Shown: positions 1-8,893 of the stretch, piece by piece
Position numbering within the stretch: the stretch's first letter is position 1
Layout of the letters: every line of letters starts with the position of its first letter
Source: Stramenopiles sp. TOSAG23-6
Lineage: Eukaryota > Sar
Direction: 5' to 3'
Assembly: GCA_900128565.1 (NCBI GenBank)
Contig: LT636127.1
Span: 1 to 15,069 of the forward strand
DNA length: 15,069 nt
Notes under the pieces: generated by a model
Database searches by the model: none
What the model was told of the DNA's origin: nothing
Seen by the model: only the letters and a program-made list of their open reading frames with translations
Translations under genes and position numbers: made by a program

Positions 1-195
1 GGTGGAAGTGACTCACAACCTAGTGCTGACGGTGGTGGAAGTGACTCACAACCTAGTGCTGACGGTGGTGGAAGTGACTCACAACCTAGTGCTGACGGTG
101 GTGGAAGTGACTCACAACCTAGTGATGGTGGTGGAAGTGACTCACAACCTAGTGGTGATGGTGGTGGAAGTGACTCACAACCTAGTGCTGACGGT
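1..195 (+). repeat. Tandem 33-bp coding repeat, six units
   Basis: Units lie at 1-33, 34-66, 67-99, 100-129, 130-162 and 163-195. Five are 33 bp and one (100-129) is 30 bp, lacking one codon. Each unit encodes GGSDSQPSADG or a close variant. The units are almost identical at the DNA level, including third positions, which points to recent expansion or homogenisation. The array probably continues left of the window. Confidence 0.95.
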
Positions 196-978
196 GGTAT
201 TAATGTTTTTAGTCGTAGTGGAGCTGGTACTAATGCACGATCTAGTGAAGATAATTTAGGCAGGGTAGGTAATATTGGTGCCGGATTTGAACCATTAAAT
301 GGTATTGATGGTGCTATTGGTATGAGTTCATTAGATCGAGACACACCTCATGATATTGGTGATAAGCCTAATCTTAATGTGCGCGATGAAAAGGAAACGA
401 CTAGGAAAGTAAATAATATTGTGATGCCAGCATTGAATGGTGTAAATGGTGCTCCTGGTAGTTCCGAGGTTGGCGGTAGTACTGGTTTTGGATTCCATGA
501 AGCAAAAATGGAACCGCAACATTTCTCTATTCGTCATTCGGAACATGTCTTTGACGTTGGTGGTACACCTGCAGATGGAGATCTTTTTCGATTTAGGGGA
601 AGTGGTACTGGTAATGTTGAATTTCCTGCTCAATTTAGATTAAGGGGAAAGTACAAAGGTATAGAGCACACAAAAATGAAAAAAAATCTTATTACTGATG
701 ATGATCATGTAAAGCATTTTGAAGATGAGCTTACTTTAAATACTCTTGATGAACTGCCGGAATATTACGGTGGCATAAACACTGAGAGAAATGAAGATAA
801 ACAAAGTTTAATAGATGAAGATGTTATCGATTTTGAAAATAATGACAATAGAGACAATGAAGAATTATATAATAGAAATGATCTCTTTGATGATCAGCAT
901 TTTTTAGATAGATCAACAAATAATATTCAAGATGATAGTAAGTATACTGATGGAGATGATTTTGAACTTTTTAAATAA
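1..978 (+). CDS. Gly/Ser/Asp-rich repeat protein, 3' part (unrecognised)
   Basis: The frame is open from the first base of the window to a TAA at 976-978, so the 5' end and start codon lie outside. The first 195 bases encode six tandem copies of GGSDSQPSADG. A Gly/Asn-rich stretch follows, then a less repetitive central part (around 490-660, with FRFRGSG and FPAQFRLRG), and finally a strongly acidic Asp/Glu/Asn-rich tail ending DDFELFK. I do not recognise a family. Composition suggests a low-complexity, possibly extracellular or matrix protein, but no signal peptide is visible because the N-terminus is missing. An ATG at 322 is internal to this longer frame and is not needed as a start. The stop codon abuts a fragment of the intron-repeat family (979-1001). 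If that fragment is spliced, the C-terminus changes to a frame ending at 1072. Confidence 0.7.
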   Translation, partial: GGSDSQPSADGGGSDSQPSADGGGSDSQPSADGGGSDSQPSDGGGSDSQPSGDGGGSDSQPSADGGINVFSRSGAGTNARSSEDNLGRVGNIGAGFEPLNGIDGAIGMSSLDRDTPHDIGDKPNLNVRDEKETTRKVNNIVMPALNGVNGAPGSSEVGGSTGFGFHEAKMEPQHFSIRHSEHVFDVGGTPADGDLFRFRGSGTGNVEFPAQFRLRGKYKGIEHTKMKKNLITDDDHVKHFEDELTLNTLDELPEYYGGINTERNEDKQSLIDEDVIDFENNDNRDNEELYNRNDLFDDQHFLDRSTNNIQDDSKYTDGDDFELFK

Positions 979-1028
979 GTTTTTTTCGTACGAAATTTTG
1001 TAAATAAACAAAAAAGATAATGAACTTT
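971..1028 (+). repeat. Candidate decayed introner, copy A
   Basis: Bases 979-1001 repeat the core of the intron family found in two other genes (T-run, CGTACG at 987-992, then AAATTTTGTA). The CCTAAC that follows in other copies is replaced by AATAAAC. An 8-bp direct repeat TGAACTTT lies on both sides (963-970 and 1021-1028), 58 bases apart. Removing one period would fuse the frame to a different 14-residue tail with a stop at 1070-1072. Without removal the protein stops at 978. It is either a weak 58-base intron or a dead remnant in the 3' UTR. The core match is clear; the splicing is a guess. Confidence 0.45.
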
Positions 1029-1421
1029 CGAAGAGGAAAGTCTTTTGGTGCAGCAAAGTGAGAACAATATAAAATAGTAGAGCAATAATAAAGTATTTGA
1101 TTATTTGTGTTAAAACTTAAAGTACAAGATGTTTTTTTTGAAGTGTAATAACTTGAACTCAATCGAAATAATCTCGGAGTCTGCATTTTTTTAGTTTTTG
1201 TTTGTATAATGAATTTTAATTTTGAACAAAATTTTGAACAAACCTGCTTTGATTGGGAATTTTCTTTCCAGTGCGAGTGCGCATCGATCTCAGATCTTGA
1301 CTGTCGCGACGTCGATCTTTTCTTCTTAATCACTACAACTACTGATCCAAATCAAATCTAAATTTGCAACACGGACAGCATACGAATGTAAAGTATTATA
1401 GATCTAATATAGTAACGTCAG
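979..1421. other. Intergenic region between genes 1 and 2
   Basis: This 443-bp gap holds the copy A repeat core at its left edge and AATAAA hexamers at 1003-1008 and 1087-1092, which could end gene 1. A short overlapping duplication of AATTTTGAACAAA lies at 1218-1242. A GC-richer island at about 1270-1320 contains GCGAGTGCG (1273-1281) plus the palindromes TCGCGA and GACGTC. The island is the likely promoter area of the next gene. I see no RNA gene here. Confidence 0.6.
1003..1008 (+). terminator. Poly(A) signal AATAAA, gene 1
   Basis: This is a canonical hexamer 25 bases after the TAA stop. It arises inside the repeat copy, at the point where the other copies read CCTAAC. A second AATAAA at 1087-1092 is an alternative. 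Confidence 0.5.
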
Positions 1422-3461
1422 ATGTTATTTGAGACATTGCTCATTACCCTATTCTTCTTGAATACTAATTATGCAGCAGCAACTTCTCCAGGACTTTCAC
1501 GACAACAGGAAATTTATCCTTTTCAAGCATTTGTAAGACACCCTCCCAAAGATACGCTAGAAGGCTTGGAATATAATCAATTTATACGTAAAGTAATGCC
1601 ACCACGGCCGCCAAAGATAAACTGTGCTCCATGGGAATGCTGTGGTGAAATAACAAAATGTTCGCGAGATAGTGATGGAAGTTGCTGTCCGAGTGCCCAG
1701 AAGTCAAACGTGTCACCGAAACCAACAAAACCAGAAGAAGTAGTACAACCCAATTCAAACGAGCCACAGTTGTCAAAAACATCAGAGAATATAGCGTGTT
1801 GTGTGTACACGGGTAATATTACTAATATTAAAGAAGATATAATACAGAACCAACTTAGAGCTAATAATAAATTCGTCTTTGATGATAAACCTAGTGATTT
1901 GTGTAAAGTAGTTGATACAAGTGTTAGTTTGTGTGATGCAACACCTGGGTGGACAAAGGTTGCGGATGAAATTTCGATTGTAGATGACTATGTTCTCAAT
2001 ATCATCAAACATATAGAAGTGGATCATTGTGCGGGGCTCGATAAAGACGCATGCGATGAAAGGTCTCAAGACAAGCATTTGCCATGTTTGTGGATTCCTA
2101 GCCATCTAAATACAGTGGATAAACCAATGTGTGTCGTGAAACATGCTTACGAACAATCTTTAAGCCAATCTTCAAAACAAAAGTGTTGTAATTTTTATCC
2201 ATTTCAACAAGGACCCTTTAAGTGTGGTAATCCTCAGTGCATTCCCCAAGATGCTGATTCTGAAGATAAACATGATTTAATTCCCGAAGATGCTGATTCT
2301 GAAGATACACATGATTTAATTCCCGAAGATGCTGATTCTGAAGATACACACGATTTAATACGACGTGGCTTAGTTAGACGCGATTTAATAGAATATGATC
2401 AGCAAGATCGAGATTTAATACGAAATCATTTAAATCAAAATATGACGCCTTATAGGCAATATGTATCAAATCCAAGTGAATTAGAAATGACTTGTGATAC
2501 ATTGCACAGTGTAATCACTTCAAAGCTACAAGATACAATAAATATGCTGAAAAGCCAACAAAACATTCCAATGTTACATAAACTCAATTACAACATTGAA
2601 ATAGTAGATGGAAAAATGAGCACAACACAGATATACACTCAACTTAGAAAGCTTGTAAAAAGTATGATTGAATTAGTGTATAGCCCTGGTGAGGTATTCA
2701 AGAGTAAGCAAAATATTTCAAAATCAAGTTCAATGATAAGTGATATAACTAAAGCAAGTTGCATCAGTGAAATTTCCCCTCATTGTTTAGACATGCAATT
2801 AGCAATGAGACAACAGATGAAGAACACTTTGATATCACTGAAATCTATGAAAGGAATGCATAGTATACCAATTTCAGTACATGGGGATAATTTCAATGCC
2901 GAACTAAAAAACTTTTTCAAAATATTAAATAAGGCAAATATTACAATGCTTGATATGCAAACATTTTCTAAAAATGTATTTTTTCTCACAGAAGAACTAA
3001 AACAAATCGATCAAATATATAGAGAAAAATGTAAAGCCGAATTTCAATCACAAGTTAACCTTACCAATAATGATGAAGATGGGAATTTGGAAAAGGAATT
3101 GCCATGTAAACATGAAACTGCCAATGAATCACCTTGTAGTAAAGTATGTGATGATCAGTTAAATATACCACAACCATGTGTTCCTCCTTGTGCGTGTCCA
3201 GAAAAAGTACAAAATATTAATATTTCGATGAATATAATCATGGGAGACTCTGATGGGCAGAAAATCAAACAAACTTCAAACATAAAACCTACTGGGTGTG
3301 GTGGGGATGTTGGTATTTCTCCTACTTTGTTGAAAAAGCTACCATGTATATTATCCAAATGGATGGGAATGTTATCCTCTGATAAAGATATTTTCCAACC
3401 TCTACTTTTAGATAATACTAAATCTATACATAATTCGCTAAGAAGAAATGTTGATGGATAA
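1422..3461 (+). CDS. Secreted cysteine-rich protein, unknown family
   Basis: This is a single uninterrupted frame of 679 residues. It opens with a clear signal peptide (MLFETLLITLFFLNTNYAAA) and has no C-terminal membrane segment, so the product is probably secreted. Cysteines form clusters: an N-terminal CAPWECC...CSRDSDGSCCP group (about residues 67-90), then a C-C-LPCLW-C pattern (about 203-240) that resembles small PSI-type modules. Next come CCNFYPF...CGNPQC (about 254-273) and a C-terminal set including CVPPCACP. Residues 275-313 are three tandem copies of P(Q/E)DADSEDxHDLI. The part after that is a Lys/Ser-rich, probably helical domain. I cannot assign a function. It lies tail-to-tail with the macroglobulin gene. 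The ATG at 1422 follows directly after a CAG and is the first start of the frame. Confidence 0.8.
   Translation: MLFETLLITLFFLNTNYAAATSPGLSRQQEIYPFQAFVRHPPKDTLEGLEYNQFIRKVMPPRPPKINCAPWECCGEITKCSRDSDGSCCPSAQKSNVSPKPTKPEEVVQPNSNEPQLSKTSENIACCVYTGNITNIKEDIIQNQLRANNKFVFDDKPSDLCKVVDTSVSLCDATPGWTKVADEISIVDDYVLNIIKHIEVDHCAGLDKDACDERSQDKHLPCLWIPSHLNTVDKPMCVVKHAYEQSLSQSSKQKCCNFYPFQQGPFKCGNPQCIPQDADSEDKHDLIPEDADSEDTHDLIPEDADSEDTHDLIRRGLVRRDLIEYDQQDRDLIRNHLNQNMTPYRQYVSNPSELEMTCDTLHSVITSKLQDTINMLKSQQNIPMLHKLNYNIEIVDGKMSTTQIYTQLRKLVKSMIELVYSPGEVFKSKQNISKSSSMISDITKASCISEISPHCLDMQLAMRQQMKNTLISLKSMKGMHSIPISVHGDNFNAELKNFFKILNKANITMLDMQTFSKNVFFLTEELKQIDQIYREKCKAEFQSQVNLTNNDEDGNLEKELPCKHETANESPCSKVCDDQLNIPQPCVPPCACPEKVQNINISMNIIMGDSDGQKIKQTSNIKPTGCGGDVGISPTLLKKLPCILSKWMGMLSSDKDIFQPLLLDNTKSIHNSLRRNVDG
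2244..2360 (+). repeat. Tandem 39-bp coding repeat, three units
   Basis: Units lie at 2244-2282, 2283-2321 and 2322-2360, each encoding P(Q/E)DADSEDxHDLI. They are nearly identical in DNA. The sequence after the array contains degenerate DLI echoes (RRDLIEYD, DRDLIRN), suggesting older repeat copies. Confidence 0.93.
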
Positions 3462-3508
3462 CCTTGATTATTATTAGTGTTCACATTTCAATTGTTGTCA
3501 AAAATATA

Positions 3509-3514
3509 AATAAA
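3509..3514 (+). terminator. Poly(A) signal AATAAA, gene 2
   Basis: Canonical hexamer 48 bases after the stop of the secreted Cys-rich gene, in a 103-bp gap shared with the convergent macroglobulin gene. Confidence 0.65.
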
Positions 3515-3546
3515 GAAGACAATTATATAAAAGAAATAATATAAAA

Positions 3547-3552
3547 TTTATT
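3547..3552 (-). terminator. Poly(A) signal AATAAA for the macroglobulin gene
   Basis: TTTATT on the plus strand reads AATAAA on the minus strand, about 13 bases downstream of the stop at 3565-3567. This implies a very short 3' UTR that may overlap the convergent transcript. Confidence 0.6.
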
Positions 3553-3564
3553 ATATAAATATCA

Positions 3565-6500
3565 CTATATAGACACGTCTAGACAACTTTCCAATTGTTC
3601 AATAGGGTTTGAATGGTGTATATTTGTTGTGTCAATGTTCGAAAGTTCAATACCGCTTGAAAATTTAACATCGTTATTATTCTTCTTGAGATTTACAACC
3701 ATCTCTTCATCTGCAGCTATTGAGCTGACACGACGCAAATGTTTTCTTTCTTTTTTACTACACTTGCCATTTGTGAATAAACCAATAGAAATCACAACTA
3801 CAGATACCAATAAAAGCACAGTCGCTGTCACATACCAATTAGTCTTACTCACCAATCGTTTCAAAAATGTGCCAGACAGGGAATCACCACGTTTGTTTGG
3901 CTCATAATATGCATATACAATATTCGATGCAGGTTGATGATCGACAACTTCGAAATCTTGTACCACATTGAATTTGAAACTAACCCCAGTAGATAGCAAA
4001 TTTGAGAGATAAAAGGATACACTTCTCTCCTCCATGGATATATCGATGCGCATTACTGGATTTGATGAATCCTTCTTTACAGCATCCAAACTCGATTGAA
4101 CGGGAGAAAAACCAGTAAACAACCCGCATGTAACCATTGCCATTTGATCACATGGGTCTGAAGTGGACGAATCATCTGGAGGTATCAAACACTTTGCTGT
4201 AACAATAATTTCATGATCCTCATACCAGTGACAATCAATTTCGTATTGTTTCAAAATAATGGGTTCTTTTACACTATAATTGACTATTACCTGAGATAGG
4301 CCAAAACCATAGCCCGTTACTTCAATCATAATTTCTTTTTCTACTGCAACTGCTGGAAGATGTTTTTGCTGTATAATATCAAAATTTTTGTTATCTAAAT
4401 TAAAGTCTAATTGTTTCTCAAGACCTGCCATTTCAGAGTAATGTATAGAAACTGTCATTGATACCTCGTCTTTAAGACTCTTCGCGTATTCACTCAGGGA
4501 TTGTAGAGCAACGACAGTGTCTTGAGTTGTTGAAAATCCACCCAAATCGCTGCGATGTGAAAGCAGCCATTTGGCAATACCTGGAGCCTTTATTTTCATA
4601 GAATTATTTTTACTACGTAAAAGAATGAGGAGCATGTACCCGGTTATCTCAATTGTTGAACTCGATGGTGTACACTCAAAAAAACCTTTGCATTTTTCTT
4701 TTAAACTCACTACAACTGCTTTCTTCCAATGAGTACAGGAATCATCACCACATCTATCCATTGCATCATTCAATAAATATTCTGCACTTATATTATCACC
4801 TGACAAAGATAATGCGTATGCAATCAAAGCAAGGTTATATAAATCGTGATGGGTGTGCAGCTTGCTTTTTAGGAAACCCAGAGCCATTTTGATAGATTTT
4901 ACAATGGCTTCATCTTGAAATAACTCTGGATGTTTTTTATGTGTATTTTCCGTGGCTTCCAAGAGAGAAACCAAAACAAATGCAGTGAGTGCAATATCAT
5001 TCCCTTTCTTTCCCTCTCCACCCATCATTGATGTATGTATGATTTTTCCAACTTCTTTGAAACTACCATCTTCGTTCTGCTGTTTAGTGAGCCACAACGA
5101 AGACAACTTCATCAAATTATCATCAATGTAAGCAAATTTACTACTATGGGAATACGTTTTGATTACCATTGCAGTCAACCATGTTGATCCTGCTCCATCT
5201 GAATCTCCAAATGCTGAATATGAGTTTGTATACGGCAACTTGGTATGCATAAAAGTTTGCTCCCTTTGATAGCCTGTACTGATAAAAAGTTCTGCTTTAG
5301 ATCGCCATTCAGTATCAAGTTTACCAATAGCTTCGAGATAGCTCGAGGCAAATGCAGTAGGCGCCATACTAATTAAATTTTGCTCACCGCATCCAAATGG
5401 CATCTTTATAAGTGTTTCTAAATTATCTAAAGTTTGCGTCATCGCATCTCCACTGACAGTCACATATGACCGTATCGAGTCGGCAACTAATGTAGCTGGT
5501 TCTATGTATGACTTCCACGCAAATCTTTCCTTACACGGAGTTTTGGCTGTACAGTTGTCTCTTGTAAAGTCGGCAACGACATTATAAGTCATATCTTTCG
5601 GAATTCCTTCTGGGTGAACACGCAATGTTTTCTTGACCGAATCAGTCAGGGGAGACGACATTGTGCTAGGTTTGCTTGTTTCCCCAGATATTTGAATGTC
5701 GATAGTACCAACAACAGATGGCTTGATTGAAAAAAATACACGTCCCACAGTATTTGCTGGAATATTTATTTTTGACACATTTTTCTTATCTAAAGGAAAC
5801 AACTCAAATTGATGAGAGTTGATGAGAGTTATTGTAACTTCAAGATCACTTGGTGTGTAGTTATGAGCCATTACAATTATTGGCAAAACTTCGCCTCTAG
5901 TAGCTGCATATGGAAGTTGTGGGTCAACAAAGAAACTTTTCAACGAGACAAGCTTTGTGCTAAGAGATACATTCTTTGCTTTTTCTGTTGTGCCGTTACC
6001 ACCGACAACAAGACCTATATTTGGACTTACTGAAAAACTTGATAACGCCCATGTTGTGATTGAGTCAGGACAAGTTTCTAATAATTCTGATTTCCCACTT
6101 TTAGAAGCCAAGTTTACATCAACTTCTATACTATCCCAAATCCATGCTTCAGGAAAAAATATTCTTGGGTGAGAATCACTGTCATTTCCTTTGGTATTCT
6201 TTGGTGGGGAGTTTTCCGCAAGCCCTAGAGGAGCACTTCTTGCTACTTCGGCCATCGCGAAGAATCTTTTATCCATGAGATGTTGACTTTCATCACCACA
6301 TTTAGCTGCATCAACATTACCATGTAAAGATAATACTAAACCTGCTTCTGAAAATACAGAAATTGCGCCTTCTCTCATACAATCTTTTGGTACTGCTAAT
6401 TCACGACCTGAAGAATTTATTTCATGAACAGCTTGAAGGATACTGCTATTACTAAGCGCACTGTTACCACCAATTAAATGAACAGCTTCATCAACCGCAA

Positions 6501-8556
6501 GAAGATAAACTTTTGACGGCTGGTTTTTAAGGATTGGCACATCTGTAAGACTTACGGGGATTTTAATAGAATCTCCTGGCTTTGCTAAACTTTGATTGAA
6601 TCCAGCTTTTAGTGAATATTGATACGTCATCTCTGTATTTAAGTCACTTATTTCTAATTGCTTCTCGTCAGGTTTTAATATACTCATTACATCAGAGTGA
6701 CTGATAGCGATTGACTTTGACACAAGTTCAAGGTTTTCTTTTACTTTACGGAGTTTACGGAGAGCATAGACAATCAAATGAGCTCCAGATGCCATATTTA
6801 CCCATTCGACTGCATCTGCTTGAATAGTAAGTTTTTGTGATCCTTCTGTAATAACACCACTCAGTATAATATCACCACGCGATATTATAACCCAACGAGC
6901 TTGTCCAGGATTGAGATTACCCCAAGCTGCTTTAACTGAATATTCAAGAGCCAATTTTGGTGTTTTTGTTGAAGGTGATAAACAAACACACGAAAGAATA
7001 CTATCTTTGTGGATAGTGTTAGCTCTATATAGTGTTAACCTTTTCCTTTCATTCCAATCTTTGCTACCTTTTGGCTGTACCCCAATGATTATTGAATCAA
7101 CAACACCACACTCTTTTTCTGGTGTTAATTGAAATTTTAGAGCAGCTGTATATTTTAATTCCGAAGTTAGAGTAATTGGACAATCACCCTTGACACATAA
7201 TTTATTTGGATCATATGGACAGTTGCCACTGCCACTGCCACATGGATTTACTGGATATCTTGTATATGAATTTTTGCATTGATATTCAATGTGATATACT
7301 AATTGTACATCTTCATCGTCTGTAGGACCTTTGACCTTGACCGTGACGTCAACAGTGTTGTCGAAAAATATATTTGATCCGCCAGAATCAAGACTAATTT
7401 CATGTTCTGAACTATTGGTTTGTCTACGAGCAACTTTGATAGTTTTAGTATTTGTCCTCGTCTCATTCGATAGGCTATCAACAACTTTTGCTGTAACTAC
7501 TATTGAACTTTCACCCCAGAATGTATTATTTATACATTTCTTTGAGCTAGTATTCCCTTGTGTAGGCTCGCATATAGATACTGGCACAGCGAAGAAATAA
7601 TTTCCACCTGCTCCAATTTTGCCATTTACACTGAATAATACGCTATTATTTGTTGAAGAATTTTCTCGGAGATATGAACTTTGTGTGAAAGTCTGTTTCG
7701 CCGAAATAGTTACGATTGCTCCCACAACAGGCTTTCCAAATGTATACGTTGCATTAATTGAACCAGATATTTCCTTAATATCTGCAGTTATCTCAGAACT
7801 ACCGCTTTGACTTAACTGTTTAGAAAAATCAATTTTTACACCAAAACGCGGTAAAACGTACTCTTTTACTGTGAAGGAAACACTCTGTGAAGCAGCACCG
7901 TCTGTTTCAGCATTGATTTTGTAGTCACCCAATACAGTTTCATCAGCAAGCTTAAGGGATTGAGTAACTACACCATAGCTGCCTCCACTTTTGGGTGCAT
8001 CTGGCGTTAAATTTCGCCACCTTGCGATTTTAGAATGACTAGGGTCGACAACGCTAATAGTGATTAAGTTATTTCTAGGCCGAAGTTCAGGATCTACGCT
8101 AATGACCCTAAAACGAACGGTTTCTCCTGGTTTATAGACAGATTTATCAGTTTCAATGAATAATCTATTACCTACATTCTTGACTGAAACAGTTGTTTGT
8201 TCCTTTTTCTTTGCCTCGCCAGAACCTGATAAATCAACAATAATGCTATAGTCACCCGCTGCAACAACAGCTTTCAGAGTTAATTCAAACTTTACTTCAT
8301 ATTTTCCCTTTGCGATTGATACTGTATCCACTTTTTCCAATATAGTATCACCTCTACTAAGTTGTGCCGTAAAATTCAACTGCTCATCCGCTACCTCTGC
8401 TAACGCAATAACAACGTGGTGAGTATTTCCAGTAAAAAAAACTCTTGGAGCAATGACGACAAAATCAGTTTCTGCTACGATAACACGGAGCTTGGAAATA
8501 GAGAGAACGAAAAACAAAATAAAGGCAACAAGAGATTTATGCATTGTCGAATACAT
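3565..8556 (-). CDS. Membrane-anchored alpha-2-macroglobulin/CD109-like thioester protein
   Basis: This large extracellular protein of about 1663 residues belongs to the alpha-2-macroglobulin/TEP/CD109 family. The family traps proteases or covalently tags targets in innate defence. Start chosen: the first ATG at 8556; a second at 8544 gives a cleaner signal peptide (MHKSLVAFILFFVLSIS). The open frame upstream begins only with TTG. Visible landmarks are YKPGETVRFRV (about 137), VKEYVLPRFGV (about 229), FPEAWIWD after a variable bait-like stretch (about 802), and the thioester GCGEQN (Cys about 1056). A terpenoid-cyclase-like helical domain with GSTWLTAMV follows. The receptor-binding-type end carries CGLFTGFSP and VYAYYEP. 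Residues about 1574-1597 form a transmembrane helix followed by KCSKKERKHLRR and a tail of roughly 55-65 residues. Family members are usually soluble or GPI-linked. No intron is visible. It shares a bidirectional promoter region with the NYN gene. Confidence 0.93.
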   Translation of the reverse strand: MYSTMHKSLVAFILFFVLSISKLRVIVAETDFVVIAPRVFFTGNTHHVVIALAEVADEQLNFTAQLSRGDTILEKVDTVSIAKGKYEVKFELTLKAVVAAGDYSIIVDLSGSGEAKKKEQTTVSVKNVGNRLFIETDKSVYKPGETVRFRVISVDPELRPRNNLITISVVDPSHSKIARWRNLTPDAPKSGGSYGVVTQSLKLADETVLGDYKINAETDGAASQSVSFTVKEYVLPRFGVKIDFSKQLSQSGSSEITADIKEISGSINATYTFGKPVVGAIVTISAKQTFTQSSYLRENSSTNNSVLFSVNGKIGAGGNYFFAVPVSICEPTQGNTSSKKCINNTFWGESSIVVTAKVVDSLSNETRTNTKTIKVARRQTNSSEHEISLDSGGSNIFFDNTVDVTVKVKGPTDDEDVQLVYHIEYQCKNSYTRYPVNPCGSGSGNCPYDPNKLCVKGDCPITLTSELKYTAALKFQLTPEKECGVVDSIIIGVQPKGSKDWNERKRLTLYRANTIHKDSILSCVCLSPSTKTPKLALEYSVKAAWGNLNPGQARWVIISRGDIILSGVITEGSQKLTIQADAVEWVNMASGAHLIVYALRKLRKVKENLELVSKSIAISHSDVMSILKPDEKQLEISDLNTEMTYQYSLKAGFNQSLAKPGDSIKIPVSLTDVPILKNQPSKVYLLAVDEAVHLIGGNSALSNSSILQAVHEINSSGRELAVPKDCMREGAISVFSEAGLVLSLHGNVDAAKCGDESQHLMDKRFFAMAEVARSAPLGLAENSPPKNTKGNDSDSHPRIFFPEAWIWDSIEVDVNLASKSGKSELLETCPDSITTWALSSFSVSPNIGLVVGGNGTTEKAKNVSLSTKLVSLKSFFVDPQLPYAATRGEVLPIIVMAHNYTPSDLEVTITLINSHQFELFPLDKKNVSKINIPANTVGRVFFSIKPSVVGTIDIQISGETSKPSTMSSPLTDSVKKTLRVHPEGIPKDMTYNVVADFTRDNCTAKTPCKERFAWKSYIEPATLVADSIRSYVTVSGDAMTQTLDNLETLIKMPFGCGEQNLISMAPTAFASSYLEAIGKLDTEWRSKAELFISTGYQREQTFMHTKLPYTNSYSAFGDSDGAGSTWLTAMVIKTYSHSSKFAYIDDNLMKLSSLWLTKQQNEDGSFKEVGKIIHTSMMGGEGKKGNDIALTAFVLVSLLEATENTHKKHPELFQDEAIVKSIKMALGFLKSKLHTHHDLYNLALIAYALSLSGDNISAEYLLNDAMDRCGDDSCTHWKKAVVVSLKEKCKGFFECTPSSSTIEITGYMLLILLRSKNNSMKIKAPGIAKWLLSHRSDLGGFSTTQDTVVALQSLSEYAKSLKDEVSMTVSIHYSEMAGLEKQLDFNLDNKNFDIIQQKHLPAVAVEKEIMIEVTGYGFGLSQVIVNYSVKEPIILKQYEIDCHWYEDHEIIVTAKCLIPPDDSSTSDPCDQMAMVTCGLFTGFSPVQSSLDAVKKDSSNPVMRIDISMEERSVSFYLSNLLSTGVSFKFNVVQDFEVVDHQPASNIVYAYYEPNKRGDSLSGTFLKRLVSKTNWYVTATVLLLVSVVVISIGLFTNGKCSKKERKHLRRVSSIAADEEMVVNLKKNNNDVKFSSGIELSNIDTTNIHHSNPIEQLESCLDVSI

Positions 8557-8893
8557 CAATTCAAGTATAGATTTGAGATTCAATTCCAATGTACCTATAT
8601 CTTAGCAAAAAGGAATGCAAGTGCAAACAAAGCAGTTGAATTTTTTTGGTCTCTCTCTCAGCTCGAGCTCGCACTCGCTCCTAATTTCAAAATATTTCGA
8701 TTTTCTTTATGAAAAATAACAAAAATAACGGCTTGGCCTTGTTTTAACCGAAAGAATTTTCTTGTACTGTACTTGTATGCTACAATACGTACTAGCCAAG
8801 TAAGTTAAAACTACCCTTTTGGAGTGTATCTTTTTTTGTCATTAAAAGTTTCATTCGTTATCCTTTTAATAGCTCAAAACTTCTGATTTTAAA
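8557..8893. promoter_or_regulatory. Head-to-head intergenic promoter region
   Basis: This 337-bp gap separates the divergent macroglobulin and NYN genes, so it should hold both promoters. It contains a CT-rich run and the palindromic AGCTCGAGCT near 8660. It also has CGCACTCGC at 8670-8678, which on the other strand is the same GCGAGTGCG seen upstream of gene 2. The rest is AT-rich with no clear TATA box. No RNA gene is seen. Confidence 0.45.

Noticed and set aside
2-259. An open frame of VEVTHNLVLTVV repeats over the 5' end
   Set aside because: It is the shifted frame of the GGSDSQPSADG array. The real frame is open through the same bases and continues to 978.
971-1333. A minus-strand frame between genes 1 and 2
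   Set aside because: It has no domain, no signal sequence and low-complexity content, and it overlaps the repeat core and promoter area.
8557-8589. An upstream extension of the macroglobulin frame beginning at TTG
   Set aside because: TTG is an unlikely start in an animal nuclear gene. The ATGs at 8556 and 8544 give a proper signal peptide.
8586-8602. ATGTACCTATATC, resembling the GTACCTAAC part of the introner
   Set aside because: Only about eight bases match, there is no CGTACG core, and it lies outside any gene body.
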